A DNA stretch of 43,216 nucleotides from an uncultured Mesorhizobium sp. (GCA_937958475.1 CALFXR010000198.1:1-43216), one strand, 5' to 3'; shown: positions 14,827 through 24,813, counted from the first letter of the stretch. The notes: generated by a model not told the origin, from the letters alone. Made by a program: numbers and translations.

Positions 14827-15453
14827 ATGAGCGTCACCGTCGTCAACCACCCGCTCGTGCAGCACAAGCTGACGATCATGCGCAATAAGGAGACCTCGAC
14901 CGCCGGTTTCCGCCGGCTGCTGCGCGAGATCTCGCTCTTGCTCGGCTACGAGGTGACGCGCGACCTCGAACTGACGACGACGACCATCGAGACGCCGCTG
15001 CAGACGATGGAGGCGCCGACGCTGGAAGGCAAGAAGCTGGTCTTCGCCTCGGTTCTGCGCGCCGGCAACGGCCTGCTCGAAGGCCTGCTCGACCTGGTGC
15101 CTGCGGCGCGCGTCGCCCATATCGGCCTCTACCGCGACCACGACACGCTGGAGGCGGTCGAGTATTTCTTCAAGGCGCCGAGCGACCTCGCCGACCGCCT
15201 CGTCATCGTCGTAGACCCGATGCTGGCGACGGCGAACTCCGCGATCGCGGCGGTGGACAAGCTGAAGGGCCGCGGGGCGACCAACCTGCGCTATCTCTGC
15301 CTGCTGGCGGCGCCGGAAGGCATCGAGCGCTTCACCAAGGCGCATCCCGACGTGCCGGTCTTCACCGCCGCGATCGACGACCACCTGAACGAGAAGGGCT
15401 ACATCGTGCCGGGCCTCGGCGACGCCGGCGACCGCATGTACGGAACGAAGTAG
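14827..15453 (+). CDS. upp: Uracil phosphoribosyltransferase
   Basis: A 208-residue enzyme that makes UMP from uracil and PRPP. It begins SVTVVNHPLVQHKLTIMR, the family start, and ends with the uracil-binding segment YIVPGLGDAGDRMYGTK. The PRPP loop reads VDPMLATANSAI where most family members have ATGG, a substitution of two small residues. I chose ATG 14827 because GGAGCAAGGAC precedes it and the length equals the family norm; the frame extends upstream with unrelated sequence. With deoA and cdd nearby it completes pyrimidine salvage: cytidine deaminated, thymidine/uridine-type nucleosides phosphorolysed, and free uracil captured here. Confidence 0.96.
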   Translation: MSVTVVNHPLVQHKLTIMRNKETSTAGFRRLLREISLLLGYEVTRDLELTTTTIETPLQTMEAPTLEGKKLVFASVLRAGNGLLEGLLDLVPAARVAHIGLYRDHDTLEAVEYFFKAPSDLADRLVIVVDPMLATANSAIAAVDKLKGRGATNLRYLCLLAAPEGIERFTKAHPDVPVFTAAIDDHLNEKGYIVPGLGDAGDRMYGTK

Positions 15454-15578
15454 ACAGGTTCCCGCCTTCACCCTCCGTTAACGAAACCGACGGATCGGCC
15501 GCGCTGCGCGGCTGCCGTTAAGGCGGCGCATACGTCGCGTGCGTAGGATCGCGTCCACTCTCAATCAGGGTGTGACCC

Positions 15579-16142
15579 ATGCTGCGCAAGCTGCTCATCG
15601 TAGGCGTTTCAGCCGGAGTCTCGGCCTCCGTGCCGATCATCTACCAGGCCAACCCCGACATGTTCGGCGTCTGGCTGAAAAGCGTGTTCTCCGAGGAGGC
15701 GCCGGATCCGCAGGCAGTGTCGGCGATACCGGGCCTCAGGCTCGCCAGGGCCGAGACACCGGCGCTGCTCGGCCGCAAGGTGCTGATCTCTTCGGACAAT
15801 CGCGGCCACTTCGCCGCCGACTTCAAGATCAACGGACGACCGATCACGGCATTGGTCGACACCGGCGCCACGTTGGTGGCGCTCAACGAGTCGACGGCGC
15901 GGCGGGTCGGGGTGAAGCTGCAGCCGACTGATTTCCGCATGCGCGTCACCACGGCCAATGGCGAGGTGAAGGCCGCCGCCGTCACCATCGAGACTCTGCA
16001 GATCGGGCGTATAGCCGTCGACAACGTGCAGGCGGTCGTGCTCGAGGACAAGGCGCTCGGCGACACGCTGATCGGCATGAGCTTCCTCAAGCGGCTGGGC
16101 AAGTTCAGCGTCGAGGACGGCGCCCTGCTGCTCGTCCAGTAA
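15579..16142 (+). CDS. Membrane-anchored clan AA (retropepsin-like) aspartic protease, TIGR02281 type
   Basis: A 187-residue protein with an N-terminal membrane helix (residues about 4-24) followed by a single retropepsin-like domain. The active-site motif ALVDTGATLVAL places the catalytic Asp at residue 94, and the second hallmark near the C-terminus is DTLIGMSFLKRLGKFSVEDG. Proteins of this type occur across alphaproteobacteria; like retroviral proteases they should act as dimers, one Asp per chain. The substrate is unknown, and no partner gene stands out. The gene ends eight bases from the convergent deoA stop. The 125-base gap before it shows no clear promoter. Confidence 0.88.
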   Translation: MLRKLLIVGVSAGVSASVPIIYQANPDMFGVWLKSVFSEEAPDPQAVSAIPGLRLARAETPALLGRKVLISSDNRGHFAADFKINGRPITALVDTGATLVALNESTARRVGVKLQPTDFRMRVTTANGEVKAAAVTIETLQIGRIAVDNVQAVVLEDKALGDTLIGMSFLKRLGKFSVEDGALLLVQ

Positions 16143-16150
16143 CCGGCGGT

Positions 16151-17470
<1,320 letters not shown>

Positions 17471-17520
17471 ACGAGGCCTCCCGGCTCCGCACGGCGGAGC
17501 CAACGCGTTCCGATCGGGGG

Positions 17521-18327
17521 CTAGGCTTCCGCCAGTCCGTCGGCGAACATGCGCCGCAACACCGTCGCCAGTCTTGCGCCGCCGAGCGGTGCCATATCCT
17601 TGGTTTCCTGGTGCGACAGTTCCCCGCCCGTCATGCCGGCGGCGAGGTTGGTCACCACCGAGCAGGCGGCTACCCTCAAGCCGAGGAACCGCGCCAGGAT
17701 GACTTCCGGCACGGTCGACATGCCGACCGCGTCCGCGCCCATGATCCGCGCCATTCGGATTTCCGCCGGGGTCTCGAAGGAGGGGCCGGAGAACCACATG
17801 TAGACGCCCTGGTGCAGCTTCGTCCCGGTCGCTGCCGCGGCGCTCTCGAAGGCGGCGCGAAGGTCCTTGTCGTAGGCGCCCGTCAGCCCGACGAAGCGGC
17901 GGTCGGTCGGCTCGCCGAACAGCGGGTTGGAGCCGGAGAAGTTGATGTGGTCGGTGATCAGCATCACCGAGCCGGGCGGCATGTCGGGATCGAGCGACCC
18001 GGCGGCGTTGGTCAGCAGCAGCTTGGTGATGCCGATACCGGCGAGCACCTCGAGGACGGGACGCATGGCGGCCGCGTCGCCATGCTCGTAATAGTGCGCC
18101 CTCCCGGCAAGCATCAGCACCGGCGCGCCGGCGAAGGTTCCGGCTACAACCTTGCCGGCATGGCCGGTCACGCCGCTGCGCGGGAAGCCCGGGAGGTCGG
18201 CGTAGGGAATGTGTACGGCGTCCTCGACCTCGTCGACAAGGCCGCCGAGTCCCGATCCAAGCACCAGCGCGGTGGTTGGAGCAAGGCCGTGCAGGCGTTC
18301 GACGAGGCGTCCGACGGCGTCCATCAT
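17521..18327 (-). CDS. punA: Purine-nucleoside phosphorylase (trimeric, PunA type)
   Basis: A 268-residue enzyme that splits inosine and guanosine with phosphate. It belongs to the trimeric PNP/MTAP group, as shown by LVLGSGLGGLVDEV near the N-terminus, the MLAGRAHYYEHGD block, LLLTNAAGSLDPDMPPGSVM, and the substrate-binding FSGPSFETPAEIRM with the ensuing VGMSTVPEVILAR. The hexameric DeoD type lacks these. The start ATG overlaps the cdd stop codon, so the two are translationally coupled. Together with add it turns adenosine into hypoxanthine; the ribose-1-phosphate would go to central metabolism. Confidence 0.95.
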   Translation of the reverse strand: MMDAVGRLVERLHGLAPTTALVLGSGLGGLVDEVEDAVHIPYADLPGFPRSGVTGHAGKVVAGTFAGAPVLMLAGRAHYYEHGDAAAMRPVLEVLAGIGITKLLLTNAAGSLDPDMPPGSVMLITDHINFSGSNPLFGEPTDRRFVGLTGAYDKDLRAAFESAAAATGTKLHQGVYMWFSGPSFETPAEIRMARIMGADAVGMSTVPEVILARFLGLRVAACSVVTNLAAGMTGGELSHQETKDMAPLGGARLATVLRRMFADGLAEA

Positions 18328-18716
18328 TTCAGACTATCTCCCTTGAAGCCGTAGGGAAGCATCTCGCCCAGCGTCACTGTCTCGACCACGCCGGTCTCGT
18401 CGCAGAGATAGAGCTTCGCGTCCGGTCCGGCAAATTCGGCGAGGCGCTGGCGGCAGCCGCCGCACGGCGTGATACGGGCCATGCGCTCGGCCGTCACCGC
18501 GATCTCGACGATGCGGCCGCCGCCTGCCATGACGTAGTGGCCGAGCGCGGTGGTCTCGGCGCACCAGCCTTCGGGGTAGGACGCGACCTCGATGTTGGCG
18601 CCGGAGAAGACGCGGCCGTCTTCGGTCCTCAGCGCCGCGCCCACCGGGAACTTCGAATAGGGCGCGTGGGCCTTCGCCATCGCGGCGCGGGCGGCGAGGA
18701 ACAGGTCGTGCGCCAT
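18324..18716 (-). CDS. cdd: Cytidine deaminase
   Basis: A 130-residue zinc enzyme converting cytidine and deoxycytidine to uridine and deoxyuridine. Zinc ligands and the catalytic Glu are visible in CAETTALGH (Cys-Ala-Glu) and PCGGCRQRLAEF (two Cys), with the FPVGAALRTEDG substrate motif ahead of them. This is the short homotetrameric form. I chose ATG 18716, four bases after the permease stop, in preference to a longer frame. It is the first of three catabolic genes after the transporter, and its stop overlaps the punA start. Confidence 0.96.
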   Translation of the reverse strand: MAHDLFLAARAAMAKAHAPYSKFPVGAALRTEDGRVFSGANIEVASYPEGWCAETTALGHYVMAGGGRIVEIAVTAERMARITPCGGCRQRLAEFAGPDAKLYLCDETGVVETVTLGEMLPYGFKGDSLK

Positions 18717-18720
18717 CGGA

Positions 18721-19683
18721 TCACCGCTCCTTGACGTAAGGCACGCCGCCGGCACGCGGCGGGATCGCCTTGCCGATGAAGCCGGCGAGCAGGATGACCG
18801 TGAGGATGAAGGGCAGCGCGTTGATGAGCTGGACGGGGACCTTGCCGATCACCGGCCAGGGCATGCCCTGGAAGCGGATCGAGGCGGCGTCGAGGAAACC
18901 GAACAGAAGGCAGGCGAACATCGCCGGCACCGGCTTCCACTTGGCAAAGATCAGCGCGGCCAGTGCGATGAAGCCCTTGCCCGCGGTCATGTCCTTGACG
19001 AAGCCGGCGTTCTGCGCGACCGCGAGATAGGCACCGGCAAAACCGGTGAGGATGCCGGTGCAGATGACGGCGCGATAGCGCAGCCAGGTCACCGAGATGC
19101 CCGCCGTATCGACCGCGGCCGGGTTTTCGCCGACGGCGCGCAGCCTGAGGCCGAAGCGCGTGCGGAACAGCACCCACCAGGTGAACGGCACCATCAGGAA
19201 GGCGACGTAGACCAGGATCGAGTGGCCGGAGATCAGTTCCGAATAGATCAGCCCGAGGACCGGCACGTCCTTCACCGCGTCGGCGCCGGGCAGCGTGATC
19301 GCCTGGAAGCGGGCGTCGCCGGACAGCGCCGGCGTGCGGCCGCCCTGACGAAACCAGGCCTGGCCAAGGATGATCGTGGAACCCGCGGCGATGAAGTTGA
19401 TGGCGACGCCGGAGACGATCTGGTTGCCGCGATGCGTGATCGAGGCGAAACCGTGGACGAGGGAGAAGAACACCGAAATGCCGACGGCGGCGAGAAGGCC
19501 GATCCAGGCCGATCCGCTGACCGCCGCGGCGGAGGCGCCGACGAAGGCGCCGACCAGCATCTTGCCCTCCAGGCCGATATCGAAGACGCCGGAGCGCTCG
19601 GAATAGAGGCCGGCGAGGCAGGCGAGCAGCAGGGGCACGGAGACGCGGATGGTGGCATCGAGGAGTTGAACGAGAACATCCAT
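18721..19683 (-). CDS. ABC transporter permease, nucleoside (BMP/YufQ-NupQ) type
   Basis: A 320-residue inner-membrane permease of the branched-chain-like fold used by BMP-family nucleoside importers (YufQ/NupQ group). Eight or more hydrophobic helices are visible, starting at residue 6, and the family phrases ERSGVFDIGLEGKMLVGAF, GNQIVSGVAINFIAAG and FGLRLRAVGENPAAVDTAGI are present. The last is the loop that contacts the ATPase. It follows its partner permease after one base and precedes cdd by four. Substrates are most likely purine and pyrimidine nucleosides, judged from the coupled cdd-punA-deoA genes. Confidence 0.92.
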   Translation of the reverse strand: MDVLVQLLDATIRVSVPLLLACLAGLYSERSGVFDIGLEGKMLVGAFVGASAAAVSGSAWIGLLAAVGISVFFSLVHGFASITHRGNQIVSGVAINFIAAGSTIILGQAWFRQGGRTPALSGDARFQAITLPGADAVKDVPVLGLIYSELISGHSILVYVAFLMVPFTWWVLFRTRFGLRLRAVGENPAAVDTAGISVTWLRYRAVICTGILTGFAGAYLAVAQNAGFVKDMTAGKGFIALAALIFAKWKPVPAMFACLLFGFLDAASIRFQGMPWPVIGKVPVQLINALPFILTVILLAGFIGKAIPPRAGGVPYVKER

Positions 19684-19684
19684 C

Positions 19685-20824
19685 TCAGGCGCCCTCCCCC
19701 CTGGCGGCCGACAGCCCGACCGAGCGCGGACTGAGCGAGGCGAAGATCGTCTGGATCGTCGGCCGGAACATGTTCTCCAGCGCGCCGGCGAACAGGATCA
19801 CCAGGCCCTGGATGATGACGATCATGTCGCGGCTGATGTTGGGCATCTCGAAGGCGAGTTCGGCGCCGCCCTGGTAGAGCATGCCGAACAGGATCGCCGC
19901 GGGCACGATGCCGGCCGGGTGCGAGCGCCCCATCAGAGCGACGGCGATGCCGACGAAGCCGGCGCCGGCGACGAAATCGAGCGCCATGCGATGCTGGTCG
20001 CCCATGATCGGGTTGAGCGCCATCATGCCCGCGAGCGCACCCGAGATCATCATGGTGACGATGATGATCCGCGTTTCGCCGATGCCGGCGTAGCGCGCCG
20101 ACTTGGGGCTGAATCCGAAGGTGCGGATCTCGTAGCCGAGCCGCGTGCGCCACACCAGCGCCCAGACCACGACCGCCATGACCAGCGCCAGCAGGAAGGT
20201 GATGTTGAGCGGCGCCGATCGCACCGACATGCCGAGTGCCTCCAGCGCCCAGTTCAGTTTGGGAAGCTGGCCGCCGGGAAGCAGCGTGCGCGTCTCCGGC
20301 GCCATCGAGCCGGCCGGCTTCAATACATCGACGAGCAGGTAGACCATCGCCGAGGCGGCGATGAAGTTGAACATGATCGTTGTGATGACGATGTGCGAGC
20401 CGCGCTTCGCCTGGAGATAGGCGGGGATGAAGGCCCAGGCGGCGCCGGTGGCCGCCGCGCCGAGGATGGCGAGCGGGAAGGTCAGCCACCAGGGCATGAT
20501 GCCGTCGAGCGACAGCGCCACCAGGACCACGCCGAGGCCGCTGATGTAGGCCTGCCCCTCGCCGCCGATATTGAAAAGGCCGGCATGGAAAGCGACCGCG
20601 ACCGCGAGTCCGGTGAAGATGAAGTTGGTGGCATAAAACAGCGTGTAGGCGATGTTCTGGCCGTTGCCGAAGGCGCCGTCGAAGAGGATCGTGGCGGCGC
20701 GCAGCGGATTCTCGCCGACGAGCAGCACGACGAGGCCGGCCACGACGAAGGCGACGAGAAGGTTGATCAGCGGGATCAGCCCGTAGTCCGCCCAGGCGGG
20801 AAGTTTGGCGAAGGGCGTGCTCAT
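19685..20824 (-). CDS. ABC transporter permease, nucleoside (YufP/NupP) type
   Basis: A 379-residue permease, the partner of the 320-residue one downstream. It has the longer N-terminal part characteristic of the YufP/NupP half and family blocks such as FHAGLFNIGGEGQAYISGLG, a GSHIVITTIMFNFIA segment and GYEIRTFGFSPKSARYAGI (ATPase-contact loop). About nine to ten hydrophobic helices can be seen. The start codon overlaps the stop of the ATPase gene. The two permeases should form a heterodimeric channel with the double-domain ATPase. No substrate-binding protein gene lies on either side. Confidence 0.92.
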   Translation of the reverse strand: MSTPFAKLPAWADYGLIPLINLLVAFVVAGLVVLLVGENPLRAATILFDGAFGNGQNIAYTLFYATNFIFTGLAVAVAFHAGLFNIGGEGQAYISGLGVVLVALSLDGIMPWWLTFPLAILGAAATGAAWAFIPAYLQAKRGSHIVITTIMFNFIAASAMVYLLVDVLKPAGSMAPETRTLLPGGQLPKLNWALEALGMSVRSAPLNITFLLALVMAVVVWALVWRTRLGYEIRTFGFSPKSARYAGIGETRIIIVTMMISGALAGMMALNPIMGDQHRMALDFVAGAGFVGIAVALMGRSHPAGIVPAAILFGMLYQGGAELAFEMPNISRDMIVIIQGLVILFAGALENMFRPTIQTIFASLSPRSVGLSAARGEGA

Positions 20825-22353
20825 TCCGCGGCTTCCTTGTGCTCGACGCCGGCCATCAGCAGCCCGAGTTCGCCCTCCGAGGCCTCCGGTCCGCGCTCGC
20901 CGACGATGCGGCCATCGAACATGACGAGGATGCGGTCGGCGAGCGAGCGGATCTCGTCGAGCTCGACCGAGATGAGCAGCACGGCCTTGCCCTGGTCGCG
21001 CATGGCGATGAGACGCTTGTGGATGAACTCGATGGCGCCGACGTCGACGCCGCGGGTCGGCTGGCCGACGACGAGAACGCCCGGGTCCTGCTCCATCTCG
21101 CGCGCCAGCACGATCTTCTGCTGGTTGCCGCCGGAGAAGTTCGCGGTCTTCAGGTGCGGGTTGCCGGGCCGGATGTCGTACTTTTTGATCTTGTCCTCGG
21201 CGTCGGCGATGATGGCGTCGTTGTCGAGGAACGGTCCACGCAGATAGCGCGGATCGTCGTGATAGCCGAGGATCGAGTTCTCGGCTTCCTCGAAGGCGAG
21301 CACCAGCCCGACATGATGGCGATCCTCCGGCACGTGCGCCAGGCCGCGGTCGCGCAGCTCTCCCGGATCGGCGACGCCGGTGACGTCGATCGGCTTGCCG
21401 TCGAGCAGAACCGTCCCCGACACGGCCTTGCGGGTGCCGCAGATCGCCTCGATCAGCTCGGACTGGCCGTTGCCGGCGACACCGGCAACACCGACGATCT
21501 CGCCGGCGCGCACGTCGAAGGAGACCCCCTCGACCATGACGACGCCGCGGACGTCCTTGACCACGAGATCCCTGACCGTGAGCTTGACCTCGCCGGGACT
21601 GGCCGCGCCCTTCTCGACGTGAAGCAGCACGCGGCGGCCGACCATCAGCTCGGCCAGTTCCTCGACCGTCGTCTGCCTGGTCACCCTGGTCGCGACCATC
21701 GCGCCCTGGCGCATGACCGAGACGTTGTCGGTGATGGCCATGATCTCGCGCAGCTTGTGCGTGATCAGGACGATCGTCTTCCCCTGCTCCTTGAGCTGGC
21801 CGAGGATGCGGAACAGGTGATCGGCCTCGGCCGGTGTGAGCACGCCGGTCGGCTCGTCGAGGATCAGTATCTCGGCGCCGCGATAGAGCGCCTTGAGGAT
21901 CTCGACGCGCTGCTGGAGGCCGACGGGCAGTTCCTCGATGATCGCGTCGGGATCGACCTCGAGCCCGTACTCGCGCTCGAGCCTGGCCAGTTCGGCGCGC
22001 GCCTTGGCGATCGAGCCGCCGAGGAGGGCGTCGCCCTCGGCGCCGAGAATGATGTTTTCGAGCACGGTGAAGTTTTCGACCAGCATGAAGTGCTGGTGGA
22101 CCATGCCGATGCCGACCGCGATGGCGTCGTTGGGCGTGCGGATCGCCGTCGGCTTGCCCCCGACGCGGATCTCGCCGCTGTCGGCCTGGTAGAAGCCATA
22201 GAGGATCGACATCAGCGTCGACTTGCCGGCGCCGTTCTCGCCGACGATGCCGTGAATCGTGCCGCGGGGAATCTCCAGGTGGATGTCGCGATTGGCGTGG
22301 ACCGCGCCGAAGCTCTTGTTGATGCCGATGAGTTCGATCGCCGCGTCCGCCAT
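20821..22353 (-). CDS. ABC transporter ATP-binding protein with two nucleotide-binding domains, nucleoside type
   Basis: A 510-residue cytoplasmic ATPase with tandem domains. The first has Walker A GENGAGKST (near residue 40), an LPVGLQQRVEI signature and Walker B ILILDEPTGVL. The second has a degenerate Walker A (GVAGNGQSE, no lysine), a good signature FSGGNQQKIVLAREM and an altered Walker B (VVGQPTRGVD, Gln for Asp/Glu). One degenerate site is usual in this YufO/RbsA-like group, so one site probably hydrolyses ATP. I chose ATG 22353 (MADAAIELIGINK) because upstream codons do not fit the family. It heads the operon ATPase-permease-permease-cdd-punA-deoA. A GTCAAATTGAC dyad lies 28 bases upstream. 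Confidence 0.94.
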   Translation of the reverse strand: MADAAIELIGINKSFGAVHANRDIHLEIPRGTIHGIVGENGAGKSTLMSILYGFYQADSGEIRVGGKPTAIRTPNDAIAVGIGMVHQHFMLVENFTVLENIILGAEGDALLGGSIAKARAELARLEREYGLEVDPDAIIEELPVGLQQRVEILKALYRGAEILILDEPTGVLTPAEADHLFRILGQLKEQGKTIVLITHKLREIMAITDNVSVMRQGAMVATRVTRQTTVEELAELMVGRRVLLHVEKGAASPGEVKLTVRDLVVKDVRGVVMVEGVSFDVRAGEIVGVAGVAGNGQSELIEAICGTRKAVSGTVLLDGKPIDVTGVADPGELRDRGLAHVPEDRHHVGLVLAFEEAENSILGYHDDPRYLRGPFLDNDAIIADAEDKIKKYDIRPGNPHLKTANFSGGNQQKIVLAREMEQDPGVLVVGQPTRGVDVGAIEFIHKRLIAMRDQGKAVLLISVELDEIRSLADRILVMFDGRIVGERGPEASEGELGLLMAGVEHKEAAE

Positions 22354-22550
22354 GCCCCTTCCCGCTTTTTTTATCGTTTGGTCAAATTGACTAGCATGCC
22401 GCCCAAGGCTTGCCAACGGCGGCCGCGCCGGCGCCCGCCACGTCCCCAGTGACCGGCCGGACAGTCACTCTCGACAAAAGCGGTCCCGCTTGTCAATTTC
22501 CCATGACCAGCGACGCAAAGATAGTCGCTGTCCCGGAGGTGCCCATCGTC
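22354..22550. promoter_or_regulatory. Control region between nucleoside-uptake operon and slyX
   Basis: This 197-base divergent gap holds an odd-length dyad GTCAA-A-TTGAC (22381-22391), likely an operator of the nucleoside operon, whose start is 28 bases away. A second dyad, AAGCGG-TC-CCGCTT (22478-22491), lies nearer slyX; the sequence GTCAATTT follows it and is also present in the first dyad's minus strand. A T-run (22365-22372) is next to the ATPase start. No clean -35/-10 pair was assigned. The regulator is not in the window. Confidence 0.45.
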
Positions 22551-22754
22551 ATGCCCGCAGACCGACTGACGACCCTGGAAATCCGCGCCGCGGAACAGGA
22601 AAAGACGATCGAGGAGCTTTCCGGGCAAATCGCAGAGCAATGGAAGGTCATCGAGCGCCTGCGCAAGTCACTCGAACAGGTCGGCGACCGGTTCGCAGAC
22701 CTCGAAGAGCGTGCCGGGCCGCGCCACGAGGCGGGCAGGCCGCCGCACTGGTGA
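22551..22754 (+). CDS. slyX: SlyX family protein
   Basis: A 67-residue, almost wholly coiled-coil protein of the SlyX family. Its heptad-rich body (LEIRAAEQEKTIEELSGQIAEQWKVIERL and on) runs to residue 50 and the C-terminus ends in RPPHW, close to the family's typical PPHY ending. No biochemical function is established for SlyX. I chose ATG 22551 with GGAGGT at 22534-22539; an upstream ATG at 22503 is possible but lacks a ribosome site. The stop codon lies 31 bases before the GTG of the anti-sigma gene, so the two are probably co-transcribed. Confidence 0.82.
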   Translation: MPADRLTTLEIRAAEQEKTIEELSGQIAEQWKVIERLRKSLEQVGDRFADLEERAGPRHEAGRPPHW

Positions 22755-22785
22755 CCCGCCGGTACCGGCGGACGGGAGGACGAGG

Positions 22786-23550
22786 GTGGCGAACGATCCG
22801 GACCAGATGACGCGCGCCGGCAACTACGTGCTCGGCCTGATGGACCGCAGGGAGCGCGAGCGTGCCGAGCACGATCTCGAGATCGATCCTGGTTTCCGCG
22901 ACGCGGTGTTCCGAGTCGCCGAGCGCATGCACATGTTCGACTCGGCCGGAGCGACGAAGGCCGCGGGGAAGGACGACTGGTCGGCGGTCGCGGCACGGAT
23001 CGCCGAGATGCCGCAGATGCGCGGGGCCACGGGCGACCTCAGCGAGGCGGAGGCCGAGGCGGGGCGCGCCGGGATCATCGCGCCGTCGCCCGTCGCCAGG
23101 CGGAGGGAGCGGCCGCATCGACTGCGCGCCTTCGCCACGGGCGCGGCGATCGGCGTGGCGCTGTTCGCCGCCGGCGCAGCGGGATATTTCCTGGCATCGC
23201 GCTCGGGAACGGCAGCGCCCGCTTTGCTCGCCGTGCTCGAAACCGCCGACGGGAACGCCGGCGCGGTACTCGAGATCGGCGCCGACCGGTCGCTGCGCCT
23301 CGTCGCCGCCGTCGAACTTGCAGTGCCGGAGGGCCGGTCGATCGCGCTGTGGACACTTGCTGGAGGAGACGGCGCGCCGGTTCGGATCGGTCCGATCGCG
23401 CGCGCCGGATCGCAGGTCCTGCCCGGTGGAGGCTTTCCCGAGGCGAGGGCTGGACAGATCTTCAGGCTCGTCCTCGAATCCGCATCCGGCGAAACGACGC
23501 CGGGCGCCGTTCTCGCCGAAGGCGCCGCCCGCCCGGTGCTCGTCCCCTGA
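22786..23550 (+). CDS. Anti-sigma factor, RskA-like membrane protein
   Basis: A 254-residue single-pass protein. Residues 8-70 resemble the zinc-less anti-sigma N-terminus (GNYVLGLMDRRERERAEHDLEIDPGFRDAVF), a membrane helix lies near residues 113-132 (GAAIGVALFAAGAAGYFL), and the periplasmic part carries RskA-type features (a WTLAGG block, then GQIFRLVLESASGETTPGAVLAEG). I chose GTG 22786 because GGGAGGACGAG sits at ideal spacing; ATG 22807 is the alternative and cuts into the first helix. Such proteins hold an ECF sigma factor at the membrane. Usually the sigma gene is directly upstream; here that position is taken by slyX and no sigma gene exists in the window. Confidence 0.83.
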   Translation: MANDPDQMTRAGNYVLGLMDRRERERAEHDLEIDPGFRDAVFRVAERMHMFDSAGATKAAGKDDWSAVAARIAEMPQMRGATGDLSEAEAEAGRAGIIAPSPVARRRERPHRLRAFATGAAIGVALFAAGAAGYFLASRSGTAAPALLAVLETADGNAGAVLEIGADRSLRLVAAVELAVPEGRSIALWTLAGGDGAPVRIGPIARAGSQVLPGGGFPEARAGQIFRLVLESASGETTPGAVLAEGAARPVLVP

Positions 23551-23559
23551 CGTAATCGG

Positions 23560-24813
23560 TCAGACGGACGAAACCAGCCAGAAGGCGCTTCCGCCGGCGG
23601 CGAGCGCCAGGGCGGTCGCCACTGCCAGCGGTATCGAATAGCGCAGCGGCCCGGCGGCCATCGCCAGCGCCAGCCGGACGACGGCGTTGGCCGCGAGCGC
23701 AGCGAGCACCGCCTGGCCGACCACGGCGACTCCGACCGCGCCACCGGCCGCGCGCAGCGCGCTGAGCACCGCCACGTCGACATCGAATGTGCCCGAGATG
23801 GCCGACGTGACGATGACGCCGCCGCCGCCGAAACGGTCTGCCAGCGCGGCGCTGATCGTGGAGACGACGGCAAAGGAGACGGCGAAGAGGGCGAGCGGAC
23901 CGAGCTCGAAGGGATTGCGCACGGCGGAGGCGCCGGGATCCTTGCCGGTGTCGCGCGAGACGAACAGGAAACCGCAGACGCCGAAGACGGCCGCCGCGAC
24001 GACCGCCGGCGCGCCGACGGTGAGGATCACCTCCGGTGCGAGCAACAGCACCACGGCGCAGACGCGCAGCACCGAAACCATCGCCGCCAGCGATGCGGCG
24101 CCCGACAGCGCCAGCGCGTTGGAGGCACCCTTGGCATGGCGGGCGAACGCCACCGTCACCGCCGTTGACGACACCAGCGCGCCGGCGATCCCGCTCACCA
24201 GCAGGCCGCGTGACGGGCCGAGCATGCGCACCGCAATGTAGCCGAGATAGGAGATCGCCGCGACGATGACGGTGAACAGCCAGATCTCGAAGGGGTTGAA
24301 ACCGCCCCAGGGATCGAGGGCGCGGTCGGGTAGCAGCGGCAGACCGATCGCCGTCATCACCGCGAGCACCAGCGCCGAACGCAACTCCACCCAGGACAGG
24401 CGCTGCAAGAGGCCGTGCAGGAGTTCGCGGCCGGCGAGCACGGCGGCGAGCGCCGCCCCGGCGGCCGCCGCGGCACGGTAGTCGCCGGAAACCGCCAGCG
24501 CTCCCAGCGCGAAGACGCCGAGGCCGGCGACGACGCCGGTGACGCTGAAGGTCTCGTCGCGCGCCGCTTCGCGCGCCTGGTACCAGGCGAAGATGACGGC
24601 GAAGCCGAGGAAGCCGGCGGCAAGCACGAGCGTGCTGTCGAGAGACTGCGCCAGCGCGGCGAAGACGCCGCCGACCAGTCCGACGAGGCCGAAGGTGCGG
24701 ATGCCGGCCGTCCGGCTCCCCGCCGGTGCGTCGCGCTCGCGCCAGCCGCGCTCGAGGCCGACGATCAGGCCGATCGCCAGCGCCAGGCCGAGGCGCGCGA
24801 TCAGCGTGTCCAA
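23560..24813 (-). CDS. MgtC/SapB-DUF4010 family integral membrane protein
   Basis: A 417-residue polytopic protein. The N-terminal part (LGLALAIGLIVGLERGWRER, then AGIRTFGLVGLVGG) is the MgtC/SapB-like fold; the rest (about residues 190-400) fits DUF4010 with many Ala/Val-rich helices, roughly a dozen in all. The family is widespread; MgtC itself modulates the F-ATPase and Mg2+ homeostasis, but these longer proteins have no proven role. In-frame starts are poor: TTG 24813 gives the family-like beginning and has GGGA upstream, while GTG 24843 adds ten residues without a ribosome site. It ends nine bases from the convergent anti-sigma gene. Confidence 0.8.
   Translation of the reverse strand: MDTLIARLGLALAIGLIVGLERGWRERDAPAGSRTAGIRTFGLVGLVGGVFAALAQSLDSTLVLAAGFLGFAVIFAWYQAREAARDETFSVTGVVAGLGVFALGALAVSGDYRAAAAAGAALAAVLAGRELLHGLLQRLSWVELRSALVLAVMTAIGLPLLPDRALDPWGGFNPFEIWLFTVIVAAISYLGYIAVRMLGPSRGLLVSGIAGALVSSTAVTVAFARHAKGASNALALSGAASLAAMVSVLRVCAVVLLLAPEVILTVGAPAVVAAAVFGVCGFLFVSRDTGKDPGASAVRNPFELGPLALFAVSFAVVSTISAALADRFGGGGVIVTSAISGTFDVDVAVLSALRAAGGAVGVAVVGQAVLAALAANAVVRLALAMAAGPLRYSIPLAVATALALAAGGSAFWLVSSV

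Noticed and set aside
22410..22550. An extended SlyX start at 22410
   Set aside because: It would add about 47 residues of unrelated text and lacks a ribosome site, while ATG 22551 has GGAGGT upstream and gives normal length.
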